Shown here one piece after another: positions 14,494 through 23,843 of a stretch of DNA of 36,502 bases. Position numbers and translations under genes: made by a program. The notes below the pieces were generated by a model. It did not search any database, had not been told where the DNA came from, and saw nothing but the letters and a program-made list of their open reading frames with translations. Every line of letters starts with the position of its first letter. Positions within the stretch are counted from its first letter, which is position 1. This DNA is from Lachnospiraceae bacterium (GTDB lineage: Bacteria > Bacillota > Clostridia > Lachnospirales > Lachnospiraceae), in contig JAFSKG010000007.1 in NCBI GenBank assembly GCA_017449075.1, positions 1-36,502 of the forward strand, in the 5' to 3' direction.

Positions 14494-16746
14494 TTAAGGT
14501 ATTTGATTTCTAAGACTTCTTCTAAATCTACTAATTACCACTATTTCATATATAATTAGTAATAGTAAAAATACTGTTCCGGCAAATACGCAAATAAATA
14601 AATTACTCTTTATAAACTTCATAAGAATGTCCCATTTATTGTATGAATTTCCACTCGACGTGCCTCTTTTAATTATGAACGATAACGATGCTATAACTGC
14701 TCCACCAAAACCATTTTCATCAGTTTCCTCTTCATTATTTTCACCATTAATATCGCTATTACTAAATGGAACTATATCAAGTAGAGAATTATAATTTGGT
14801 TCAGTATTATCAATATCTTGTCCTTCAATTTCATTGTTATCACTAGGTAATAAACCACCGATGCCTGTTCCTTCGCCTCCATGTCCTCCACCACCTGGTC
14901 CGCCACCACCTGGCTCAACATCATCAGTTCTTGATGATCCTCCGACATCAATTCTTCCAAATGTTGGAAATAAATTTAATGTTATATTCTCAACCCCATT
15001 TCTTTCAACATAATTCTTCACATCTGTCATATTGGCAAATTTGTTGCCATTATCATCTATATACCACTTAAAATATGCCGCATCATCTCTTGAAAAAACT
15101 TTTTCCAGTTCACTATCATCATGATATGTATACATAACTTCTTTATATTTGCTTCCATCTAAAAAATATCCACCACCAGCAGAATAGGCAATCTTAAAAT
15201 CTAAATTGGAATAAACTGGATATAATTTTAATTCATATCCGTCTATATCCATATAGTTTGTCATTTCATATAGTGGAACTAAATCTACATTCTCTCCTCC
15301 TTCTACAAAACTCCAACCTTTAAATACATACCCGATACAGTGAATATTCTTTTTTAAATAAGCAATCTCATCATACTCTATAGTTTGTGGTTCTATACTT
15401 TCACCTAACTCTAATTGTTTATTGTTTTTGTTACTATAGTATATGGTAAACTTATTTGGCTCATATTCTGCTTCATATATTACAGATACATTACCCGTCT
15501 TATCCAAAAGTTCAGATGTTGTTGATACAAAAACCGTTCTTAATGCATTGCTAATAGTTGACAAATTGGTATCCAAAATGTATTTCTTTTCATATACATT
15601 ATAATGCTTAAACTTATATCCCGTCTTGTTTTGAAATTCATATTTTGTATATTCGGCATCCGTGTCAAAAGTTTCCTTCACTTCTTTTGTATAGTCATCA
15701 TTTATTTTAAACTCATAATTTACTTTTTCAATATATGAGCAAGTGCAAACATTATGTTTGATGCCGTCATATTCATACAGTAATTCATGCGGTTCCATAA
15801 TTTTCCACTCGCATTTTTCACAGTACCTGTAATGATTAATCTTATCCTCTTTGTATATACCCCAACTATGTTCACACTCTGCATATTCTTTCAAATCTAT
15901 AGTATTTGTGCAAATAGATATGCCTTTTATACTTTCCGAAAGGGTACTATTAGACCAATTGGTTACAAGAGTATAAGTCTGTCCGAAGCAAACATATCTA
16001 TAGTCATCAATATAACTTTTTTCGATTGCTATTTTTATATTTATATTAAAATAACAAGTATCTATACATCTATTTCCATCCAGTACAACATCATTGTAAC
16101 TAAAAGTGCAATTAGATGAATTCTTAAGAAGTGTAACTCCCGTACCATTATTGTTTGATGTGGTGGGATACTTTGTTGAGTATCTAAAATTATATGATCT
16201 AGCACTCGAACTATTTCTAAGTGAATTCGGAATAAAATATTTATCTCCGCTTCCTGTCCTGTCAGAATTATAATTCTTTTCATGGCCTTCTGAGTCTATA
16301 TTACACCTATCTTCAAAATGATCTATTACAGTACCACCTACTTTCACAGTTGAACTTGAATATAATGTTCCAATATAATCAGAAAAAGGAATTTTGCTAG
16401 ATTCTTCTACGTACATATTATTCCCAAAATTTTCTGTCTTATAAAGCATAGGTGCCACTGAGTTCGGCACATTATCAATAGAAGTCACCACTACATCCTT
16501 ATATACGTTTACTGATGAGTTACCTGTAATATGAAATATATAATTGTTCTCATCTTGTGTAAATTTAACATTTACATTTTGAAGATTCATTAGTTGATTA
16601 AAATACACATCATTTGTTATCTTAGAATAGCCAACAGATGATGCCGACTCATATGATGTAAAATTAGAATAAGTAAGGGCATATACATTCCCGAAAATCG
16701 AAATTATAAAGCACAGAGTGCATAGAACAAACTTTTTTATGTTCAT
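14494..16746 (-). CDS. Large surface protein at the end of the Tad operon
   Basis: A 750-residue protein with a signal peptide (ending about NVYALTYS) and a single C-terminal membrane helix (LFICVFAGTVFLLLLIIYEI) followed by a short basic tail, so it is anchored with its bulk outside. The first 270 residues have no family I know. Residues about 290-350 contain a Cys/His-rich stretch (CEHSWGIY, HYRYCEKCEW, HNVCTC) like a small Zn ribbon. Residues about 350-600 carry Listeria-Bacteroides-type beta repeats (for example IHCIGYVFKGWSFVEGGENV). A Gly-rich linker (GGGGPGGGGHGGEG) and an acidic stalk precede the anchor. I chose the ATG at 16744-16746, which has AGGTGA upstream. It may be a pilus-associated adhesin; there is no LPxTG motif. 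Confidence 0.7.
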   Translation of the reverse strand: MNIKKFVLCTLCFIISIFGNVYALTYSNFTSYESASSVGYSKITNDVYFNQLMNLQNVNVKFTQDENNYIFHITGNSSVNVYKDVVVTSIDNVPNSVAPMLYKTENFGNNMYVEESSKIPFSDYIGTLYSSSTVKVGGTVIDHFEDRCNIDSEGHEKNYNSDRTGSGDKYFIPNSLRNSSSARSYNFRYSTKYPTTSNNNGTGVTLLKNSSNCTFSYNDVVLDGNRCIDTCYFNINIKIAIEKSYIDDYRYVCFGQTYTLVTNWSNSTLSESIKGISICTNTIDLKEYAECEHSWGIYKEDKINHYRYCEKCEWKIMEPHELLYEYDGIKHNVCTCSYIEKVNYEFKINDDYTKEVKETFDTDAEYTKYEFQNKTGYKFKHYNVYEKKYILDTNLSTISNALRTVFVSTTSELLDKTGNVSVIYEAEYEPNKFTIYYSNKNNKQLELGESIEPQTIEYDEIAYLKKNIHCIGYVFKGWSFVEGGENVDLVPLYEMTNYMDIDGYELKLYPVYSNLDFKIAYSAGGGYFLDGSKYKEVMYTYHDDSELEKVFSRDDAAYFKWYIDDNGNKFANMTDVKNYVERNGVENITLNLFPTFGRIDVGGSSRTDDVEPGGGGPGGGGHGGEGTGIGGLLPSDNNEIEGQDIDNTEPNYNSLLDIVPFSNSDINGENNEEETDENGFGGAVIASLSFIIKRGTSSGNSYNKWDILMKFIKSNLFICVFAGTVFLLLLIIYEIVVISRFRRSLRNQIP

Positions 16747-16755
16747 AGTGCTCAC

Positions 16756-17721
16756 CTATGCATAGATAAAATAATATAAAATAGGCAATGCAACCACAAC
16801 TATTGGGGCGAGTATATAACCTATAATGCCTACACTTATGTGTCCTTTAAGCGCCTTTTTCTTTTTAAAAGCAAATGGCTTTCTATTTGCTTCAATAATT
16901 TTTTCGTCTTCTTTGTCGAAATCATCTAATAGGCTTTCACTCAAGATGCCTTTAGTTTTTGCATCTATGATCAGACTATTTTCATCGTTTGATACAATTG
17001 TATTACTTATGGCACTGTCATGTGGCTCTATTTCCTCATATATACTTGTTTTATCGTCTTCTTCTATGTCTTCAACTATTTCACTCGCCATCTCTTCATC
17101 ATACTTCATTAGCTCATCAATATTAATTTGTTCATCTTCTTCTTTGCTATAAACTTTATCAACAAGTTCCATCAGATCATTCATGGTATAGTTATCTTTG
17201 GAACTTCTTACAAATAATCCATATGAAAGTGTGAGTGCTTCTTTATCTTCTACATCTACATATCTCAGCAGTTTTATCAAAAGCTTTGACAACTCATACG
17301 AAAAACAGGAATTGTAATTTGGTATTGCAATAAACTTAAAACTTATATTATCATTTTTCTTTTTTGAAACTCTTACAAGCTTCATATCAAGCACTAAAGA
17401 ATTTTCTGAAAGCAAATAGTTCTCAATACTTAGCAGAATCTCATCTATTGCAAAAAGAATTCTGCACAAATCCTTCTTGGTCAATTTCTTAAATTTTAGA
17501 TATTCATCTAAACTTATCGTATTACTTACATCATATTTTAATACTCTATTCTCTCCTTCATATGCAAGCTGATACTTAATCATATTTTCTATGCTATCTT
17601 CCGAAAGAATTTTTGCCTCATAACTTTCAGTATTTACATTTATATTTTTTATATACAATAATGTATTCTTTATACTTTTTTCTTCACTTATCTCTAGTTT
17701 TCTATTCAACATTTCCATCAT
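16756..17721 (-). CDS. DUF6382-like protein of the Tad operon
   Basis: A 321-residue protein. The N-terminal 190 residues (NTLLYIKNINVNTESYEAKI, then DEYLKFKKLTKKDLCRILFA and FKFIAIPNY) match what I recall as DUF6382, a domain usually found in front of FHA domains in Clostridia Tad loci. Here no FHA domain follows. Instead there is a long acidic linker (about 195-270) and a basic stretch, KKKKALKGH, leading into one C-terminal membrane helix (HISVGIIGYILAPIVVVALPIL). It is thus a tail-anchored cytoplasmic protein, perhaps an assembly or regulatory factor. GGAGG lies just before the ATG, inside the 3' end of the upstream gene, which it overlaps by 20 bases. Confidence 0.7.
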   Translation of the reverse strand: MMEMLNRKLEISEEKSIKNTLLYIKNINVNTESYEAKILSEDSIENMIKYQLAYEGENRVLKYDVSNTISLDEYLKFKKLTKKDLCRILFAIDEILLSIENYLLSENSLVLDMKLVRVSKKKNDNISFKFIAIPNYNSCFSYELSKLLIKLLRYVDVEDKEALTLSYGLFVRSSKDNYTMNDLMELVDKVYSKEEDEQINIDELMKYDEEMASEIVEDIEEDDKTSIYEEIEPHDSAISNTIVSNDENSLIIDAKTKGILSESLLDDFDKEDEKIIEANRKPFAFKKKKALKGHISVGIIGYILAPIVVVALPILYYFIYA

Positions 17722-17932
17722 TTATACCCTCCATAATTATATTTAATATATTAAAACTGCGCTCTGGGTTGTAGGTCTTGTCTACACCAACTTGGTAACT
17801 TTTTTTCTCTTGCTCAAATTTATTGATTATATCTTTTGATATATTCCCTTCTCTAAGAAAAGTGAATGTCAAGAAGCTAAAAAAGAAAAAGGCTGCAATT
17901 GATACTATTATTCCTGTCTCTAAACTATGCAT
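17702..17932 (-). CDS. Small membrane protein of the Tad operon (76 aa)
   Basis: The frame starting at ATG 17930-17932 reads MHSLETGIIVSIAAFFFFSF, a short leader followed by one hydrophobic segment, then a hydrophilic tail (KFEQEKKSYQVGVDKTYNPE). The E-T-G-I-I pattern right before the helix is reminiscent of TadE/pseudopilin N-termini, with the Glu at position 5, but there is almost no leader peptide. It overlaps the prepilin peptidase gene by 13 bases and the DUF6382-like gene by 20 bases. Probably a minor pseudopilin-like or assembly component; the family is not recognised. Confidence 0.6.
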   Translation of the reverse strand: MHSLETGIIVSIAAFFFFSFLTFTFLREGNISKDIINKFEQEKKSYQVGVDKTYNPERSFNILNIIMEGINDGNVE

Positions 17933-18357
17933 AATATGTAACCTATGATTGCTGGTAAGAAACACGGCATGAAAGGCATCCTCAGCATCTTTTTTGAATC
18001 TTTTTTACCAAAATAGAACATAAATATTCCTATAACAAATGCAACAAGTAATCCAGTAATAAATAATATTAAGTTTTCTTTTAGCGTAAGCAAGAAACCA
18101 TTTATTACAAAATATATCCCATCAGCTAGTCCTATACCTTCTCCTGAAAAATACGATAGCAAATAAATAGCAAGTCCAAATATTATTGAATAAACTATAT
18201 CTACAAATTTTGTCATTGTTATTTCATCTTTTGTAATTCCAATAGTAACTAGTGCTAAAACTGCATATATCGCAAGAGCAACTAAATCTATTTCTTGCTT
18301 CCTTAAATCTATATATAAGAAATATAAATATGCGATTAAAAATACAATGTGTCTCAT
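17920..18357 (-). CDS. Prepilin peptidase, A24 family (second of two)
   Basis: A 145-residue integral membrane aspartic protease that would cleave and so mature the Flp pilin and TadE-like pseudopilins. It lacks the N-terminal methyltransferase part, as TadV/CpaA proteins do. The first catalytic Asp is in LYFLYIDLRKQEI after helix 1; the second is in GEGIGLADGIYF, where the usual GxGD reads GLAD. Four further hydrophobic segments follow. The ATG at 18355-18357 has AAGGAG upstream and lies one base after the stop of the pseudopilin gene; an upstream GTG is less likely. A second peptidase of the same family heads the operon at 25813. Confidence 0.8.
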   Translation of the reverse strand: MRHIVFLIAYLYFLYIDLRKQEIDLVALAIYAVLALVTIGITKDEITMTKFVDIVYSIIFGLAIYLLSYFSGEGIGLADGIYFVINGFLLTLKENLILFITGLLVAFVIGIFMFYFGKKDSKKMLRMPFMPCFLPAIIGYILCIV

Positions 18358-18358
18358 T

Positions 18359-19237
18359 TTACTCCTTCTCTTTAGCACATTTAAAACATGGCCTTAGATT
18401 ATAATTCTCAATACTTTCCTTAGGGATTTTTGTCACATATGCTGTCATGAGCGGACAATCATCTCTATAATGAAATTTATCGCCATACTGTGTTATATAG
18501 CATATTGTGTCATTTTTGAGCTTGATTTTTTTGAAACAATAATCGCACTTACTATATTTTTGATTATTATAATTTCTATGACTACCCACATTCTTGTATT
18601 CCACTGCTGTCGTTTTTTTTACTAAGTATGTACAATTAATGTCTATGTGATAAACCATTGAGTTTACATAATTGTTTGCAACATATATAAAATCTCCACT
18701 CTCATAATCATTGTCAAACCTATCTCCATCAGAACCAACAAATGCTCTTCTACTATTTACCAATCTATTTATGACTCCATCAATGTTTAAAACATTGTAT
18801 GGAAGATTAAAACTTACTAGATAATCATATGTCACAATATTGCTTGTCGTATCATATATGTCATAATTTATAGGATAGACAAAACTGATATTTCTATACT
18901 CTCTTTCATTCTCATCATATCTATCAGAAAAACTTGATGTAAATATAAGTTGATTTGTTGCATCTTCTATCTTGTCTATACTATCTTCTGATACGTTGTT
19001 ATCTTCCATATAATTTGAAATCTTTCTAAATATACTTGAATCTTTTGTCCTGTGCTTAATCATTTCATAGTCACATCTAATCTTAGACATATTATTAAGC
19101 TCTATTAGAAAGTCACTTGTAGTTTTTATTATCAAAAGTGGCCCTAGCATCATAAATAGTATAAACACAGTAAGTGTAAAAGAAAATGCAGCCTCGACAG
19201 TAATTGATGCTTTAAGTTTTTTATTTGTTATTGTCAT
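18359..19237 (-). CDS. TadE-like pseudopilin with two Cys/His modules
   Basis: The N-terminus (MTITNKKLKASITVEAAFSF) is a class III prepilin leader: a short basic leader, probable cleavage after KA, Glu at +5, then a hydrophobic helix. This is typical of TadE/TadF minor pseudopilins. A region of about 150 residues follows. The C-terminal third holds two similar modules with a His, a Cys and a CxxC pair: VYHIDINCTYL...CDYC and DKFHYRDDCPLM...CFKC. These could bind Zn. The start is uncertain: the ATG at 19235-19237 gives a short leader, but an ATG at 19268-19270 is in frame and would lengthen the overlap with the upstream gene. It sits between the DUF5702-like gene and a prepilin peptidase. Confidence 0.75.
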   Translation of the reverse strand: MTITNKKLKASITVEAAFSFTLTVFILFMMLGPLLIIKTTSDFLIELNNMSKIRCDYEMIKHRTKDSSIFRKISNYMEDNNVSEDSIDKIEDATNQLIFTSSFSDRYDENEREYRNISFVYPINYDIYDTTSNIVTYDYLVSFNLPYNVLNIDGVINRLVNSRRAFVGSDGDRFDNDYESGDFIYVANNYVNSMVYHIDINCTYLVKKTTAVEYKNVGSHRNYNNQKYSKCDYCFKKIKLKNDTICYITQYGDKFHYRDDCPLMTAYVTKIPKESIENYNLRPCFKCAKEKE

Positions 19238-21317
19238 AATAGCATCTGTAACCTTTTGTCTTGATTGCATACTCTCTATAAAGTCTCACATCTTTTGCAG
19301 ATACAAAAACGAAATTAGTAAAGAAATGTTTACAGACAAATGTATTTTCTACATCAAAGGAATATACCATCTTTTCAAAATCAAAACTATCTTGCTCATC
19401 TTTTATATTTCTTTCTATAATACTTGCCATCCTTGCATCTATGTCTGGCTGCCATGTTTTAAGAAGTAATACTCTTAGATAGTCTTTGTAGTTTAATGCA
19501 AATCCCGTATCATCATTTTCATCAACATCAGTCATCTGGCCTGCCGCAATCTTAAGAATAGATTCAACTGATACAGTCCACGAACTATCATCATGCATAA
19601 AGTTTACCCTTTTATTCTTCATAATCTTCCTTAAATCAGCTATTGACTGAGCTGTCCCCCATGCAGTTATTATTACAAGGAACATTACTTCAACCATAAG
19701 TGGAGAAAAACCACTAAATAGTGCTATAGCAAATTGTCTTGCGGCAGCTCTCTTATCTGCGCTCTTATATATGTGAAGTACATTCATGGCAATTCTTATG
19801 AGCATAATTTGGTTAACTACACTTTTAATAGAACTTAGATCATTTCTATCACCTGTTATTAGCCTTTCCACTTCAAACTTCTTGCTGCCACTTGGTGTAA
19901 GCTCACCATTAAGTTCCTTGTTAAAATAATTAAACTTATCTAGTTCATACTCGCCAAGAAGTATTTTTTCTAAAGTCAATGTATTATTATTGGATAAAAT
20001 GTTAAAACTTGAATAATTGATATTCTCACTACTTATACCATTTATCGTGTCGCTATCAAGTATTAGGTTAATCAAAACTCCATTTTTAAAACCAATTAAT
20101 TTGTTTAAAAGATTTTCATCTTGACTATGATTGGTAGTAGAAACTGCTATTTGTATTTGGTCCATCTTCACATCTTTGTAGCTGTCCTTAATATCTTTTA
20201 GATAGTCAGAAACTTCACTTATCAAATCCTTAATGTCTTCTTGTATTGATTTGATTTCATCAGAATCATAGTCATCACCCTTTTGTCTTCTTGCCTCTTT
20301 TAATTCCTCTTCAAGAGTTTCATGTTCTGAAACGAATCTCTCAATTTCTCTATAATGTTCCTCTACAATTTCAGTCAACTCCTTACAATTGTTAAAGCCT
20401 TCTTCTACAGCCTTATTCATATCGCTATCTTCATCTACAAATGAAATAAAATGCTCAAATTCAGATTCTATAAATTCAATTATCTCATCATTAAATTCAT
20501 AATTACCACTTGTTCTATCATCTTGGTATTGTTGATATTTTTCGTTTACAACTTGCCTAAACTCTATCATTTTTTCTCTAAACCCCAAAAGATTATTATA
20601 AAGATTTTTAATCCTATCATTTAACTCATCAAATTTTTTCAATACGGCTTCGGCATTGGACTTGCTTCCAGCAGTTGACATTACTTTGATTCTATTCAAA
20701 CTAAGATTTACTTTATCAACATAATCTGATATTTTTTTTGCATAGTTTTCAAGCGACTTTATATCATCTGCATAATTGAAGTACCTCTCATAAACCTCTT
20801 CATACAGGCTACTCTTCTCCACTTCTTCAAATAAGTCACTAGCCTTATCTCTTAACTCTTCTAAATTTTCTTCTCCTACTATGGTAATCTCTTTTCCCAA
20901 AAATTTAATCGCCTTACCTATTAGTTTATATTTTGCATAGTTAATAATTTCTTTTTCAAGATAGGTTTCATCCGTCAATATTTTAATATTAAGATTTATA
21001 TTGTCTTGATTTATGTCTGCAATATACCAATTTTTAATGAAGCGATCTTCACTCATAAAAAATGGATACATGTAGCCGAGATATTCAGTTTCAAGCATTT
21101 CTTTTGTACGATATTCAACCCCATACAAACTATAATAGTTATATAATTTTCTATGATAGAGTGATGCCATTGAGTCAAGTGCTGCATCTGTAGCAATCTG
21201 AAGATACAGTTTTTGGCAATTAATTCGTGCAATTTCTGTAACCGATAACACAACGGACACTATCAGTACTATAGCAAATACAAAATATATAGATATGCTC
21301 CCTCTAAATCTTTTCAT
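19221..21317 (-). CDS. Tad pilus-associated protein, DUF5702-like (698 aa)
   Basis: The N-terminus (RGSISIYFVFAIVLIVSVVL, then SVTEIARINCQKLYLQIATD) is the TadG-like start seen in Clostridia Tad loci that I associate with DUF5702: a membrane helix with an E-x-A-R motif and a helical stretch beginning 'ATDAALDSMASLYHRKLYNYYSLYG'-like. Residues about 150-390 are strongly charged and likely coiled coil (for example EEHYREIERFVSEHETLEEE). A second hydrophobic segment lies near 535-560. It is presumably anchored in the membrane, reaches outward and takes part in pilus assembly or tethering. It begins within the stop codon of flp (TAATG), so translation is coupled; there is no independent ribosome site. 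Confidence 0.75.
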   Translation of the reverse strand: MKRFRGSISIYFVFAIVLIVSVVLSVTEIARINCQKLYLQIATDAALDSMASLYHRKLYNYYSLYGVEYRTKEMLETEYLGYMYPFFMSEDRFIKNWYIADINQDNINLNIKILTDETYLEKEIINYAKYKLIGKAIKFLGKEITIVGEENLEELRDKASDLFEEVEKSSLYEEVYERYFNYADDIKSLENYAKKISDYVDKVNLSLNRIKVMSTAGSKSNAEAVLKKFDELNDRIKNLYNNLLGFREKMIEFRQVVNEKYQQYQDDRTSGNYEFNDEIIEFIESEFEHFISFVDEDSDMNKAVEEGFNNCKELTEIVEEHYREIERFVSEHETLEEELKEARRQKGDDYDSDEIKSIQEDIKDLISEVSDYLKDIKDSYKDVKMDQIQIAVSTTNHSQDENLLNKLIGFKNGVLINLILDSDTINGISSENINYSSFNILSNNNTLTLEKILLGEYELDKFNYFNKELNGELTPSGSKKFEVERLITGDRNDLSSIKSVVNQIMLIRIAMNVLHIYKSADKRAAARQFAIALFSGFSPLMVEVMFLVIITAWGTAQSIADLRKIMKNKRVNFMHDDSSWTVSVESILKIAAGQMTDVDENDDTGFALNYKDYLRVLLLKTWQPDIDARMASIIERNIKDEQDSFDFEKMVYSFDVENTFVCKHFFTNFVFVSAKDVRLYREYAIKTKGYRCYYDNNK

Positions 21318-21514
21318 TACTGATAAATACTTTCTGCCTGACTATTTATTTTGGAAAATACTGTGCTAAGAAGTGTCCCTATCTTATCTTTAAATAAGAA
21401 TACAAACCCAATCAAAACCACGATGATAAGTACAAGTTCGATAACTCCAGCACCAGACTCGTCATCAATAAATTCTTTAAGACCATTCCTAACTTTAAAT
21501 AATAAATAATTCAT
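21317..21514 (-). CDS. flp: Flp-type major pilin
   Basis: A 65-residue prepilin. The leader ends in DDESG, followed by AGVIELVLIIVVLIGFVFLF: a Gly at the cleavage site, Glu at position +5 and one long hydrophobic helix, as in Flp1 pilins. The mature protein would be about 44 residues. The ATG is preceded by GGAGGG. It lies between the TadC and DUF5702-like genes, so it should be the main subunit of the fibre matured by one or both prepilin peptidases of this operon. The C-terminal tail is short (NSQAESIYQ), without the Tyr-Phe pair of some Flp pilins. Confidence 0.85.
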   Translation of the reverse strand: MNYLLFKVRNGLKEFIDDESGAGVIELVLIIVVLIGFVFLFKDKIGTLLSTVFSKINSQAESIYQ

Positions 21515-21523
21515 ATGCCCTCC

Positions 21524-22954
21524 TTACATACCCATAAAAGCGGGTACCATTATTACTACCATTATTATTGAAAGCATCATCATAAGTGGCAACACTAACT
21601 TAGTGCTCGCTTCTTCACCAAGCTTTTTTGCATTTTGTTTTCTCTCATACAATGCATCTTGCACCTCCATATTTAAAATATTTTTTAAATCTTTGTTGCC
21701 ATTTTTTATACTTTGAATAATAATGTTCAGAAATCTTGTGTAAACTCTCATGTTGATATTTTTTGCCATCTCTTCATAGGCATTTATCTCACTATATCCA
21801 CTTGTGAGTTTATTTTTTACTACAATCAATTCTTCGTAAGCGGCATGTGGCTCATAATTCTTGTCATCTTTTTTATTTTTCTGATACTGCTCCGCAAGTC
21901 TTACAAAAGAATTTCTTATCGTCATGCCACTACTCACATACAAAAGAATCTTTGAAATGATTTGTGCAAAGTCAATCTCAAGTAATCTAACTCTTCTCTT
22001 TTGCTTTTCCTTTTCTTGCTCTTTATCTCTTGCGTCAAGTAATATTGCGACGAGTAAGCCAAATATTGGCATAAGTAAAAATCCAAGATTCTTCTTTTCT
22101 TTATATATAACTTTGAAATCATTAATTACTTCCGGTAATTTTATAGTGTCCTCATCTATAGTCTCTTTGTCGCTACTTACCACTTCCTTTTTAAATGCAA
22201 CTTTAAATGATTCAATGGGAGACAATTCTCTACTCACAACTCTCACAGGCAACATATATTTTTCTGATTTGTAGCTGCCCTCTTTTCCCTTGATCTCTGT
22301 AGATAGTTGCACAACTATATAACCTGTGCAAAACTCAGTTATCTTAAAATTCTCATTGCTGACATTTCCACTCCCATCTATTACATTTTGATATTCTACA
22401 TAGTATTTAAAATCTGATATATCGCTCTTAGTCGCTATGCTTGGCGTTGACTCACTGATTGAAATTTCACTTTTTGTAGATTTTTTACTCCTCTTTTTAT
22501 ACTTATCGTAGTATTCATCAATCTTCTTAGGTTCAAATACATAGCTAGCCTTGATGCCATCCCCTAAGTCAGTTTTAAAATTGAGTTTTGAATTTACTTT
22601 TTCTAAACTTTCGTTTTCATTTAGAATGCCAACTTTTAATGTTTCAATCTTTTTAGAAAAAACTTCATCCGCCTCTTCCTTTGTATACTTTTTTGAAGAT
22701 ACAGAAACACTAAACTCCATATTTTTAGCAAGGTTCTCTACATCCACATTTATAAAATATGGAGTCTTTTGTGTTCCGTAAGAACTTCTCTCAATCTCAT
22801 TCGGTCTCACATAGATAGATTTATCGTTTGTTATAAGTGATAAAATCGCAAATATGATACCTGCCACTATACAGTATATAGACCTTTTCTTTATTCTTTT
22901 TACTCTTTCTTTTAGCTGTTCAATTTTTCTTGATATAATTTTTTTGATACTCAT
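21524..22954 (-). CDS. tadC: TadC-like inner membrane platform protein with large extra domain
   Basis: A 476-residue protein. The C-terminal 170 residues (about 305-476) are a type II secretion F-type domain: TMTIRNSFVRLAEQYQK, then GYSEINAYEEMAKNINMRVY, and a last membrane pair ending MMMLSIIMVVIMVPAFMGM. Ahead of it a membrane helix at about 26-44 and another at about 293-311 enclose some 240 residues rich in beta-forming sequence and Ser/Lys, which would face outward. Usual TadC proteins are near 300 residues, so this ectodomain is an addition. No good Shine-Dalgarno precedes the ATG. It follows tadB by 31 bases. Role: membrane platform that works with the CpaF ATPase to extrude the pilus. 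Confidence 0.8.
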   Translation of the reverse strand: MSIKKIISRKIEQLKERVKRIKKRSIYCIVAGIIFAILSLITNDKSIYVRPNEIERSSYGTQKTPYFINVDVENLAKNMEFSVSVSSKKYTKEEADEVFSKKIETLKVGILNENESLEKVNSKLNFKTDLGDGIKASYVFEPKKIDEYYDKYKKRSKKSTKSEISISESTPSIATKSDISDFKYYVEYQNVIDGSGNVSNENFKITEFCTGYIVVQLSTEIKGKEGSYKSEKYMLPVRVVSRELSPIESFKVAFKKEVVSSDKETIDEDTIKLPEVINDFKVIYKEKKNLGFLLMPIFGLLVAILLDARDKEQEKEKQKRRVRLLEIDFAQIISKILLYVSSGMTIRNSFVRLAEQYQKNKKDDKNYEPHAAYEELIVVKNKLTSGYSEINAYEEMAKNINMRVYTRFLNIIIQSIKNGNKDLKNILNMEVQDALYERKQNAKKLGEEASTKLVLPLMMMLSIIMVVIMVPAFMGM

Positions 22955-22985
22955 GGTTATAAATATGGATAGGGGAAAATGGTTT

Positions 22986-23843
22986 TTAAACTTCGATTTC
23001 TAATATCTTTTTAGAAATCTTTACAGAAAAGAAATAAACAACTAAGGCAAAAGTCATAAGTAGCCTTCCTTCAAGTGTCGTGTAAAGTGGTCTCAAAAAT
23101 GATGATGATGAGATGTTCATATATATTATGATAAGAAAAGGTAGCAAGTTCATCAGTTTCTGTTCAAATCTTTTTGAAGCAGTAACTGTATCTATTTCTA
23201 TCTTTACTTCTATCTTGTCGTTAATTACATTGATGGTGTTTCCAATAATTTTGCTTATATTTCCACCATGAAGTTTTGATATTATGAAGACTTCAGAAAA
23301 ATCTATTATGTCTTCCATATGAGTCTTGTCAGCAAACTTCTTAAACACGACATCTATTGGTTTATTAATTTTTAGTAGCGACACCATGCTCTTCAATTCT
23401 TTAACCATCATAGATTCCTTGCCGTGTAACATCATCACATCTCTTACCGACATAGCAAATGCATTTTCTACAGAATATGATGCTTCCAAAAATGTCTTAA
23501 GAACTCTTAAAAAATCTTTAAACTCATTCAAAAGTTTTTCTTTTCTCTTTTTTATAAATTGATCTTTTTCAAAAAAGGGAATTACAAACGATAGTGGCAA
23601 AGTGACAACTAGCAAGACTTTACTGTCATAAAATGCCACACATATCAAGACTATATAAAGTGCTACACTAGCTGCACTAGTAAACAAATCTTCCATCGAC
23701 AAATAATACTTATCATAATCGCTAATCAAGTTTTCTTTGATTTTTAAGTGCTCCACATTTGACGAGACTTCTTCCATCAAATTCGTAAAGTTTATTCGTC
23801 TGATATTTTTCGTTATCAAGTGAAAGTAATTCTGAAATTTCAT
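22986..23843 (-). CDS. tadB: TadB-like inner membrane platform protein
   Basis: A 285-residue type II secretion F-type membrane protein. Hydrophobic pairs lie at about residues 60-95 and 225-280, with the cytoplasmic F domain between them: FLRVLKTFLEASYSVENAFA, and the second part DFSEVFIISKLHGGNISKII. It should partner TadC under the CpaF motor. The ATG at 23841-23843 has a well-placed AAGGG six bases upstream, although this makes the gene overlap the end of cpaF by 122 bases. Later in-frame Met codons have no ribosome site, so I keep the long form. Confidence 0.82.
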   Translation of the reverse strand: MKFQNYFHLITKNIRRINFTNLMEEVSSNVEHLKIKENLISDYDKYYLSMEDLFTSAASVALYIVLICVAFYDSKVLLVVTLPLSFVIPFFEKDQFIKKRKEKLLNEFKDFLRVLKTFLEASYSVENAFAMSVRDVMMLHGKESMMVKELKSMVSLLKINKPIDVVFKKFADKTHMEDIIDFSEVFIISKLHGGNISKIIGNTINVINDKIEVKIEIDTVTASKRFEQKLMNLLPFLIIIYMNISSSSFLRPLYTTLEGRLLMTFALVVYFFSVKISKKILEIEV

